Of a DNA stretch of 16,775 nucleotides, positions 1 to 7,579 are shown piece by piece. Within the stretch, counting starts at the first letter, position 1. Every line of letters begins with the position of its first letter. Under the pieces are notes generated by a model, which had not been told where the DNA came from, searched no databases, and saw nothing but the letters and a program-made list of their open reading frames with translations. Origin of the DNA: Bremia lactucae (taxonomy: Eukaryota > Oomycota > Peronosporomycetes > Peronosporales > Peronosporaceae); assembly GCF_004359215.1 (NCBI RefSeq), contig NC_090616.1:330608-347382 (forward strand), in the 5' to 3' direction. The position numbers and the translations under genes are program-made.

Positions 1-131
1 AATGCCAGGATTGCATCGTTTCCTACGGTCGAACTCATTCGTTCAACCGCACTCCTTTCTATATCACTTAGAAAGGAGTAGCTTTCAGGGGAAACGTGAT
101 GCGTATTCCCACTACCATCTAACATGTCCAT
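1..131 (-). CDS. Partial gag-like ORF leaving the window on the left
   Basis: On the minus strand an ATG at 131-129 opens 43 codons without a stop up to the window edge, beginning MDMLDGSGNTHH. It starts about 50 bases after the putative inner LTR boundary at 182 and the primer-binding-like site at 169-179, which is where the first ORF of an LTR retrotransposon should begin. I do not recognise a domain in so short a piece, so gag is inferred from position only. The DNA is rich in stem-loops: a perfect 10-bp stem at 51-60/70-79, and nested stems 106-112/139-145 and 121-126/129-134. Confidence 0.4.
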   Translation of the reverse strand, partial: MDMLDGSGNTHHVSPESYSFLSDIERSAVERMSSTVGNDAILA

Positions 132-168
132 GTTAAATGTGGGAAATGTGGTCCTTGGACGGACTACA

Positions 169-179
169 AAGTGCTACCA
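169..179 (-). other. Putative primer-binding site of the left LTR element
   Basis: Read on the minus strand this is TGGTAGCACTT, separated from the LTR edge at 182 by two bases. It would be complementary to a tRNA 3' end finishing in ACCA. The same 11-mer, again with a 2-base spacer, lies beside the other putative LTR edge at 5727. The tRNA was not identified. Confidence 0.4.
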
Positions 180-181
180 GG

Positions 182-437
182 TGTAACGGGGCACTGCGAC
201 TTGTACTGTTTCAGTACAAGTCCACTTCACACTGCTTCAGATGTGAGTGGTGCCTCTCGTTAGGTGACGTACACTGTACGTATAGAGGAAGACTTCTCTT
301 AAGGCAAGTTAGCTTAAGAGTGTAAAATGAAAACTGTATTAATATAGTTAAGTGTCTTGTTAATCTATCTTTGTAAATGTTGACTTAACTATAAACTAAT
401 ACTAAACATGTAAATGAATTCTTATCTATCTTATCTT
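182..437 (-). mobile_element. LTR of a gypsy-type retrotransposon, cut by the assembly gap
   Basis: The sequence begins TGTAACGGGGCACTGC and aligns in the same direction with the copy starting at 15325, including its hairpin cluster and A/T-rich body, with scattered substitutions and small indels. The far end is lost in the N gap. The minus orientation is chosen because a primer-binding-like site and an open minus-strand ORF lie to its left; the plus-strand coding repeats after the gap would argue for the opposite orientation. Internal structure includes perfect stems ACTTGTACTG/CAGTACAAGT, CTCTTAAG/CTTAAGAG and an 11-bp pair at 343-353/383-393. Confidence 0.65.
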
Positions 438-537
438 NNNNNNNNNNNNNNNNNNNNNNNNNNNNNNNNNNNNNNNNNNNNNNNNNNNNNNNNNNNNNNN
501 NNNNNNNNNNNNNNNNNNNNNNNNNNNNNNNNNNNNN
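438..537. other. Assembly gap of 100 N
   Basis: Exactly 100 N, a common placeholder for a gap of unknown size. It falls between an LTR and a tandem repeat, both hard to assemble, so distances across it are not reliable. Confidence 0.98.
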
Positions 538-540
538 AAT

Positions 541-828
541 CATCAAGGGTGCAACATCCCTGAGATACGTGGAGTGGTACGTCTAAGTCCACCGAGTATG
601 GTCGGCCGAGGTGGCATCATACTGAGTGTCAGTAGTGACACTGTTGGCGGTTCGCCAGGACCTCAAAGGTGCAATATTCCTGAGATACGTGGAGTGGCAC
701 GTCTAAGTCCACCGAGTGTGGTCGGCCGAGGTGGCACCACACTGAGTGTCAATAGTGACACTATTGGCGGTTCGCCAGGGTATTTTGGGTCAAACCCTTC
801 TAATGCACGTGAAGCGACACGTTAACGT
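541..828 (+). repeat. 120-bp tandem repeat, two full copies plus a partial third
   Basis: Copy 1 spans 541-660 and copy 2 spans 661-780; they are about 90% identical. A degraded third copy starts at 781 and can be followed to about 828. The unit length is a multiple of three, and both copies stay open in one plus-strand frame, giving a 40-residue repeat containing LSPPSxVGRGG and SDTxGGSPG. I do not recognise the protein family; it may be a repetitive linker of the retroelement polyprotein. Each full copy contains the perfect stem-loops AGTGTCA/TGACACT and TGGCG/CGCCA. The array touches the N gap, so more copies may be missing. Confidence 0.85.
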
Positions 829-831
829 TCG

Positions 832-2185
832 TTGGAAAAGGAAGTTGAGTTACCTAACTCCGTGTCAGATGTCAAATTAAACACCATGTCTTGTATAGAA
901 CCAATACAGGCTGAAAAATCCGGGGACGTGAATGTCCCGGTCTCTAATAGGCGTAAGGTCTCACTCCAAGGCAGGATGGACTCGAATCGTGTATACCCTC
1001 ACAAAGTGATACGAGTGAGCAATTACATACGCCTGTAAATGGTGTAACCGCTAACATAACATTGAAGGGGAAGTTAGCCTTGCGGCAATCCCTTCGTTAC
1101 ATGCTCGTTTAGAGCTAGACGGATGTCTATTGATGAGTGCGGCCGAGCCTTTAAGGCTGGCGACTTATCTAAGATGGTGGTCATTCGACCAACAATTGAG
1201 TTAAACTCATCGTCACTTCTAGACGAAGCTGTCCTGGATGACACAGAAGCTGCACCTAGTGCGCGTGGGTCATCGATCCTTAAAGATCCTTCGGATCCCT
1301 TTTACTCCTTGATTAAGGAATTTCAAGATTGGCATGTAATAATCCACCATCTGTTTTACCTCCGGATAGAGGTGTTCGTCATGACATTGACTTTGTTCCG
1401 GGAACCAAATACTGTGTCACAAGACAATGGGTAGCAGTGTGACGTCATCGACGATTTCTTTCGTGCTAAGCTTGAGGCTGGAATGGTACGAGAGAGCAAA
1501 TCTTCGCATTCGACACCGACATTTTGTGTCAAAAAGCCAAATGGTAAATGGCGCATTGTACATGCTTATAGTAAGCTTAATGTTGGCACTATATCAGCAC
1601 AAAACCCCATTCCTAGAAAGGATGTTCTTCAGAACAATATGGTGTGATGTACCATGTACAGTGCAGTGGACTTAGTCGATGGTTACTACCCACTGCTCAT
1701 GCGAGCTAGCAATATCCCGCTTACAGCGGTTAGCACCCGCAGCGGTATGTTATGGGATTGGTTGGTTATGCCACAAGGGCTTTCCAACGCCCTGGTAATA
1801 TTTAATCGTCAAGTGACGCAACTGTTCCGCCCTCATCGAGGTTATGCACAGACTTTTTCCGATGACTTTCTTTTCCATAGTCGTGCGGAGCAGGGTCGGT
1901 CGGATATAGAAAATCATTAATACCATTTGCGGGCAGTGCTCGCGTGTATGCGCACAAATAAATTGTATGCCAATGCATCTAAATGCATTTTTGGTGCAGA
2001 CGAAATTTCTTATTTTTAGGATGCTTCATCGAAAAGCGAGGCCTCGAAGTGGATCCCGCTAAGGTATAAGCCATAGTAGATTGGTCGGCTCCTAAAAACC
2101 AAAAGGATTCGCGTGGGTGGTTGGTCTCGCCGATTCTTTACACAAAAAATAGCAATAAATTACGCTGATATGGCTAGGCCAGTAG
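832..2185 (+). pseudogene. Decayed Ty3/gypsy pol: pre-RT region, reverse transcriptase and connection
   Basis: Translated in three shifting frames, this stretch follows the pol of oomycete gypsy elements. Residues like ELNSSSLLDEAVL and ILKDPSDPFY lie before the RT. FCVKKPNGKWRIVHAYSKLN, about 1523-1582, is the RT fingers segment. SAVDLVDGYY (about 1657-1686) is motif A with the catalytic Asp, WLVMPQGLSNA (about 1762-1794) is motif B, and AQTFSDDF replaces the usual YxDD box at about 1846-1869. Then come RTNKLYANASKCIFGA and YADMARP of the connection. Several frameshifts and in-frame stops (for example the TGA at 1644-1646 and the TAA at 1918-1920) make it a pseudogene. The RNase H part is absent; at about 2185 the reading switches to an integrase on the other strand. 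Confidence 0.85.
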
Positions 2186-3164
2186 CGCCTTCAAGTCCAC
2201 GTGGGAAGGGTCCCGATATGGCTTAAGCTAGCCAACATAGAACACTGGGTGTGTACAGCTTGCTAGGAAGGTTTAGCGTCCAAGCTAGGCTCTTCTTGGC
2301 CAAGACCGTAAATTGTATAATAAAGCGCGGGCGCAATTTGGTCTTGAAGACCGCGGAAACCAAGTTGGTAGGTAGATACTTATCGTTTAGGAAAACTCGG
2401 TCTCCGACCAAATAAGAATTAATGCAGCTTCTTATTTTGGCATCTGCTTGTTCTTTTCGTTTGTCTTGGCTATCAGCCATCGTATCCCTTACATGTCTTA
2501 AGACACTAAATCGCGTCGGGAGAAACTCGCTTACTTGTTCCGAACGGTAACAGGGCTGATATCAGCAAGCCTATCGGCTCAATCTCCCCCCCAAGCCCTG
2601 AAACACGCAGTGGTATTATTAATGGAACACGTGGGCGGGTGAGACCGTTGACATAGAACGGCGTATAGCCTGTAGAAGCATGTACAGCGTTATTTTACGC
2701 AAACTCCATCGGTGGGAGCATTGAGCTCCAGCGCTTTGGTCTGAACACACACTGCGTAAAATGTCTTCAATGACGCGATTGACACGTTCCGTTTGACCAT
2801 CGGCCTGCGGATGTTCCGCAGTGGACATATCCAATCTGGTGCCAAGCACTCGGGAATCCCGGTCCGAGACAATTGCCACTGGCAAACCATGTTGTCGAAA
2901 CACGCGATCAATAAACAGCCTAGCTGTACCCTCATTATCAATGAAATCTGGCACGGCCGCTAAGTGAGCCAAATTGCTCGATTGGTCAACAAATACCACT
3001 ATGCGGAGTTACCGGCTGAATCGTTCGGTAGACCGAAAACAAAATTCATACTAATGGACGCCCAGCAACCTATGGAGACGCGAAGGCTCGCAAGTGGCGC
3101 AGCAGCATGCGCCGAGAGTTTAACCCGTTGGCAGGTTTCGCATGTGCGAACATACTGTTACTAA
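2185..3164 (-). pseudogene. Decayed gypsy integrase, inverted relative to the adjoining RT
   Basis: Reading leftward from 3164: a zinc-binding half-motif TCETCQRVKLSAHAAAPLAS, then ISMNFVFGLP, the core segment VFVDQSSNLAHLAAVPDF with the first catalytic Asp, HGLPVAIVSDRDS with the second, and HPQADGQTERVNR with the Glu. After it come the C-terminal VGDRVFLNDKYLP, KLRPRFIIQFTVL (a damaged GPY/F module) and THPVFYVG then LKPYR. Second Asp and Glu are separated by only about 24 residues instead of the family's 35, showing an internal deletion of about 33 bases. Frameshifts and stops are present. It looks like the same lineage as the plus-strand RT next to it, so an inversion or two opposed insertions must be assumed. 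Confidence 0.85.
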
Positions 3165-3560
3165 TAATGACTTCAGGCAACCCATGATGACGAACGACAG
3201 CATCCAAGAAACACTTAGCTACATCCGTCGCGTCGTCGTTTGCGTGCAAAGCGGCATACTTGGCTCATTTGGACAGCTAATCGACGACAGGCATAATAGC
3301 ATCTAGTCCTTCCGACTTAGGCAGCCCAGTGATAAAATTCATCGTTACTACTTGCCAACAATGTTCTGGAATTGGAATCGGCATCATAAGCCCGTTCATA
3401 CGCTGGCCGTCGTACTTCCAACGCGTACAAGTTTCAAATGACTTATTGTACCCCTTGATGTCTTGTTGCATCGTTTATGTGCGTGATTCCCAAAATTCGC
3501 TTCGATTGGTGAATCCGGGTTTTCCGAGATAATTGAGTAGTTTTCGGTAGCACATTCGAA
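3165..3560 (-). pseudogene. Second, different gypsy integrase fragment (N-terminal zinc finger and start of core)
   Basis: The minus strand encodes MQQDIKGYNKSFETCTRWK, which is the second half of the HHCC zinc-binding domain (first Cys of CxxC intact, second replaced by Trp), then PEHCWQVVTMNFITGLPKS and the core start DAIMPVVD, AKYAALHANDDATDVAKCFL and HHGLPEVIIS. There it stops, and the other integrase begins afresh with its own zinc finger at 3164. The core differs clearly from the neighbouring integrase (AKYAAL versus AHLAAV), so this is another gypsy lineage. It is in the same orientation as the protease and gag pieces to its right, with RT and RNase H missing between them. Confidence 0.75.
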
Positions 3561-3699
3561 TACATACTGATCAGATCAACGATGCAGGATCTGTCACGGC
3601 TGATTGCTCGGTAACTTGTGATATCTTAACGCTATATACTCAAAAAAATTCAAGTTATGCACCTTATGAATAAAGTCAGCGAAGGAAATACTCGTTTGG
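3561..3699. other. Junction between protease and integrase pieces, RT and RNase H missing
   Basis: An intact gypsy element would hold well over 1 kb of reverse transcriptase and RNase H between protease and integrase. Here only about 140 bases separate the two and I see no RT motif in either strand, so a large deletion is inferred. Confidence 0.5.
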
Positions 3700-4005
3700 C
3701 TTGCCAATAAGAGTTGGGATGACGACCTCCCGCGTTCGCCAGTTGATTACTGATTCGTTAGCTGTAAATCAAGGCTTAAAAAATGACGTCATGTTTGGAT
3801 TCCTCGGCCGTGCAAGAACTCGGACGTCACAAAACACTCGACCCTCGAACTCAATATCGGCCCAATTTTGTTCGAACTGCCTTTTGATAGTGTTGGAACC
3901 ATCGAACCGCTTATCTTGTACGGTTTTCACAGCATAAAAAACGCTTTACCAATCCTGCTTTTACGACGTTACATGTCACCCCAAGATTAAGCAGGATCCG
4001 GACAT
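3700..4005 (-). pseudogene. Decayed retroviral-type aspartic protease of the second gypsy lineage
   Basis: On the minus strand, LLNLGVTCNVVKAGLV near 4000-3950 matches the position and pattern of the LLDSGATxNFV active-site loop, with the catalytic Asp changed to Asn and Ser to Leu. Further on, FTANESVINWRTREVVIP (about 3765-3710) matches the conserved end of the protease domain (usual pattern WFTxxNPxIDWxxR). Frames shift between these blocks and a stop interrupts. The domain lies between the gag zinc knuckle upstream and the integrase downstream, in the order expected for a gag-pol. It cannot be active as it stands. Confidence 0.65.
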
Positions 4006-4164
4006 TTTCGTTTGCCGTCTTTGACGACCAAGTCCTTGGCTAGCTAGGCCCTCGCCGTCGCTTTTCTCGCCAAAAAAGTGAGGACTTCGGGTGGGTCTCC
4101 AAGTCAACTTCGTCATAATATTTACCGTATCGCGCTCTTGACGATTGTCGTTGCACGCACGCTA

Positions 4165-5699
4165 CGTTTTTGTGCGTGTTGCGGTTTTCAATTTGAAACA
4201 CTGGTCAATGGTATGTTCTTTCTTCTTGCAATAGCGAAAAAATGACTGTGGGGTATGGCTTTGATTCGTCTGGAACCGATTGCGCCGGCAAACGGTCAGA
4301 CATTGCGAATTTTCATTGGTTCCGGATCAAAAGGAACTGCGCTGGCGACGTTACAGGCGGTGTTCCCCTTAATCGAGACGTAGAAGAATCCTAATGCTGT
4401 CCCAAGTGTAAACGGTCATAATCCAGTGCGACCGTGAGACCGCTTCACTCAAGATGGTGCAGCGGTGGTACTCGACTACCTGTCGGATGGCACACGTAAT
4501 CCCGGCTGGAAATAAATGATCTTGTCTATCTCACTTATGTCTGTAATTTGCACCATGATTTGACGGAACCCGACAAAGTATTCGGCCATTTTTTTGCCTT
4601 TGGTTGCTTAAGTGAATGCATATCGTTACCTGGGCGTAGTTGAAGATCAGCCGTAAAAAATTAACAGTCAATTTTGTTAAACAATTCGTGTACAGAATTG
4701 ATTTCTTGCCCTATAGTTAGATACCATTAGGCAGCGGGACCTTGAGAAAAAAACTGCTGGCAATTATGGCAACTATTTGCCCGGAAAGTGAGTGCTCTAG
4801 CAACTTATTCCTCGCACCGTGAAATATTGCTCCAATTTATCGTAAAATAGACGGGCTGATTCTTCAAGACGGCTGGAATAAGTCGAAAATTTATCTTTTC
4901 AACACGAATGCCAGAGTCGGCACGAAGATGCGCAAGGTGCTCTAAAAGCTGATGTTGTTGCGATAGCGTTTGTGCAGCACTCTCCATAAGCTGCTTATAG
5001 GATGGTTCTGCAATGATGTTCAAATTCAAGACTGTTTCGAAACAGAAAAAATATAATTTACTTAATCTGCTTGAATATTGGAAGTATTACGCTTCTTCTC
5101 GAGGTCGCATAGAGTATTACGAAGATCTTCGAAGAGAGCATGCTCAGCTTCCGTGAGGAGGATGTTAATTAAACGAAGAGAGTTGTTTAGACGATTAGCT
5201 TCGTCAGATAAGTACTGCTTATCCTTGGTCAGCTCGCGTCGCAAGGCCTTGGCAACACGTAAGCTCTTTTGAATTTACTTGTACAGCATCTGGGTGTAGC
5301 TCTCAATATCTTATCCAGCGCTAAAGAGGAAGGCTTTGGAGCAGTCGAACTTGATCGTGTGCTCCAAAGGGCCCTTTCAGCCAACGTGCATGGCATAGAG
5401 AAGACGTCCTCTCGCTCAATGGCTATTGACTGAACAATATAGGATTGTGTGGAACAAGCCCACGCAATGATTTTCCAGGGACTGAACGACTTCCAACTGA
5501 CTAAAAACGTAACGGCAAAGAAATGCTTAGTGGTCCTGTCTGCCGAAACAAGCTCTGAGGCTTACAAGGATGTTGGAGCTATACACCGAAACGTCGATTC
5601 ATCAGCGAAAGAGGCTTGCGAGGAGACAGTACTGAACGGGTCACGAAGTGCCAAACAACCAGAGGGACGAAGCGGCGGGGCGGACGAAGGGGTGGGCAT
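4165..5699 (-). pseudogene. Decayed gag of the second gypsy lineage
   Basis: A minus-strand ATG at 5699 begins MPTPSSAPPLRPSG just inside the putative LTR and primer site. Then comes a coiled-coil-like stretch (LTKDKQYLSDEANRLNNSLR and onward, 5244-5062) and a short open piece at 5029-4805. The region about 4640-4390 has the pattern of the retrotransposon gag domain (AEYFVGFRQIM, ITDISEIDKIIYF, then YHRCTILSEAV). A zinc knuckle at about 4230-4180 reads FRYCKKKEHTIDQCFKLK, matching CX2CX4HX4C with the first Cys changed to Phe. Frames break many times, so it is a pseudogene. The 5' part contains several perfect palindromes (5032-5045, 5120-5131, 5366-5377) and a 10-bp stem at 5334-5343/5360-5369. 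Confidence 0.65.
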
Positions 5700-5713
5700 A
5701 GCGGAAGACCAAC

Positions 5714-5724
5714 AAGTGCTACCA
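5714..5724 (-). other. Putative primer-binding site of the second gypsy lineage
   Basis: On the minus strand it reads TGGTAGCACTT, two bases inside the putative LTR edge at 5727 and 15 bases before the gag ATG at 5699. It is identical to the site beside the left LTR. It also forms part of a 6-bp hairpin, ACAAGT/ACTTGT. Confidence 0.4.
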
Positions 5725-5726
5725 CT

Positions 5727-6171
5727 TGTAAGGATGTAGATAGAGGTTCATAGAAGACTAAATTAATGTCAAGCTTTTCCTGACAAATAATTACGTTGGT
5801 GTGAAGCACTTAAAAATATAACCTATACTTATTTTAGTATTTCTAGTTATCCAGTCCCTACTTGGCGCATACGTAAAAATGTGAATTTAATCAAAATGGA
5901 TGGTTTGAAGCACTAAACCAAATAAGTGGTTATAAAGCTTTATGCAAAGATGATTGGTCAAGACCTCACCTAAGTGACTGGTCCTGACACATCTACAATG
6001 GAAAGGCAAAGTCCTAATCAGCCTCAGAATATTAAGTTCATCGGGTTGATGCAATTTGGCAGTACCACTCCACCAGTGAGGAACGCGACTTTTGGCTAGC
6101 TCAGTTGAAAGGTTGTCTATATTAAATATTATAGACAGGGGACTTATCAAACTACCTGGCTAAAATAGATA
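5727..6171 (-). mobile_element. Putative 5' LTR of the second gypsy lineage
   Basis: The inner edge at 5727 (TGTAAGG on plus, CCTTACA on minus) is supported by the adjoining primer-binding-like site and the gag start. The outer edge is a guess: ATACA at about 6171 would give TG...CA ends and 445 bp. The stretch is A/T-rich and holds no convincing gene; an 87-codon minus ORF at 5887-6150 matches nothing I know. Hairpins GTCTATA/TATAGAC and the palindrome ATAAAGCTTTAT lie inside. No second copy is in the window to confirm it. Confidence 0.35.
6090..6104. repeat. 15-bp direct repeat, left copy
   Basis: TTTTGGCTAGCTCAG is identical to 8954-8968. The two copies bracket the chromodomain gene plus the LINE fragment, and the right copy abuts the 5' end of the recognisable LINE sequence. 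It may be a target-site duplication. Confidence 0.45.
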
Positions 6172-6190
6172 CAATACTACGCTATAGTAC

Positions 6191-6209
6191 TTTTTTTTTT
6201 TTTTTTTTT
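6191..6209 (-). repeat. T19 tract, possible poly(A) tail of a minus-strand retroposon
   Basis: Nineteen uninterrupted T on the plus strand. It could be the reverse complement of the poly(A) tail of the minus-strand LINE, or a simple homopolymer in front of the chromodomain gene. It is separated from the left 15-bp repeat by 86 bases, which an ordinary LINE insertion would not show. Confidence 0.4.
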
Positions 6210-6221
6210 GGAAATTGAAAC

Positions 6222-7410
6222 ATGGTCAAAAGGTCGGAAGTGGAAAGTGGCCAGCTAGACCGGACGGTCTCGACAAAGGACTCACCACGACGCACGGACG
6301 CAAGTACTCTGGAAACGAGCGTACGTCCTCTGTACGATGAAGGCGCGCAGGCGGACTCACTCCCTTCACCCGCTGGGGTGGGGAAGAAGCGCGTGAAGCC
6401 CCCCCCCCGCATCAGCCGCCACGCGTACGTTTTTTTTCTTTTTTCTTTTTTTTGTGACATTTCATGTAGACTTTTTGCCACATATCCAAGAGGTGCAAGA
6501 CCCCAAAGCCGGCGAAGAAGCCATTGAGGCAAACGCCTCCTGTAACGGTGCGACTCAAACCGGGACTGGGTTGTCACCGCATGCGCCGATTATACTGGTG
6601 GCTGGGGGCATGAGACCGGAGAGAGTTGCACTTGAGGAGGAGGCGGGAGCCTTGATGGTTTCTGCCGGATTGGGTGAGTCGTCAGGGGAGGAGGACCAAT
6701 ATGATCCTCGTCCCAAACGGCGTAGACTGCGCCAAGTTTCGGAGAGCGTAGAGGAAGCGGAGACGGAGGACAAGGAGTACGTAGTCGCGCGGGTGCTGGA
6801 TCGCCGTGGAGAGGGCATCGCTCGGGAATACCTGGTCCAGTGGGAGGATAAGTCGGCAGAATGGAAGGCCGCGAGCATGCTGTCGAAGTGTGTAGCACTG
6901 GTGGGGTCGTACGACCGGTATCGCGCTAAACACCCAGAACGCGACATGGCATATGCCGAGTTTGTTAGCTCGGACCTACCAGCTCTCCATTATATGGCCG
7001 ATAGCCCGAAAGACGATTGCGCGCTGCACGCAGTGCAGATGGCGTTTGAGTTAATGGGCGGGCTCGACCGAGAAGTCGCAATTTTGAAGAAGCTCAGCGA
7101 GAAGTTTCTGGACCAGATGGTTTGCAGCGATTCAGGCCGAGGGGGCGGACTGAAGCATGTACAGTTGGTGAAGTTTCTCCGCGAAGAGGTTCCGAAGACG
7201 GGGTTGCGGGTTAGCGTGGACGTGTTTAACAGGAACCAATTCAAGGGCCATGGAGTGGGACCGCTGGGAGTAGCAGCCCTGGCGTGGCGTGCAAATGAGC
7301 CGCTCGAAGATGGTGCGTACATCGTGTACACACTCAAGTCCTCCCGACGTGGACACTGCATTGCCATGAAAAGAGAGGGAGAGAAGATGTACGTACGGAA
7401 AACGGCCTGA
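6222..7410 (+). CDS. Chromodomain protein with cysteine-peptidase-like C-terminal domain
   Basis: The firm part is the open frame from 6470 to the TGA at 7410. It carries an acidic, basic-patched region, then a chromodomain starting EYVVARVLDRR at about 6775 with the aromatic residues of YLVQW and SAEW expected of a methyl-lysine reader. The C-terminal 150 residues contain DDCALHA (Cys codon at 7018) and RRGHCIAM (His codon at 7354), the spacing and context of a papain-like or OTU/Josephin-like peptidase; the third catalytic residue is not obvious. Upstream, an ATG at 6222 opens an exon to 6424. A GT...AG intron with a pyrimidine tract (6425-6469, 45 bases) would follow, but the exons join out of frame by one base; a ten-C run at 6399-6408 may be miscounted. 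Otherwise translation could begin at the in-frame ATG at 6610, giving 266 residues. The gene is probably element-derived. Function is inferred only. Confidence 0.7.
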
Positions 7411-7579
7411 CCCAAGGCATAATGACGCAAACCTGGATCCGGAGCATTCGCTCAGTACGTCGCATCATACTTGCCTACGGCGCAGAATAGGGTCCATAAG
7501 GAGAGTAATGATAATGGGCGAAATGCACCTGATCCACCTATGATAATTAAAATGAAGCCAAGGCTTTACGCATCCGTTT
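7411..7579. other. Gap between convergent chromodomain gene and LINE ORF
   Basis: This 169-base stretch lies between the two stop codons. It would be LINE 3' untranslated sequence on the minus strand and chromodomain-gene 3' sequence on the plus strand. I see no poly(A) tract or other gene in it. Confidence 0.5.

Noticed and set aside
6182..7430. Several minus-strand ORFs over the chromodomain gene (6182-6577, 6555-6947, 6990-7430)
   Set aside because: They mirror the G/C-rich coding frame on plus; low-complexity Arg/Ser/Pro translations are typical of shadows.
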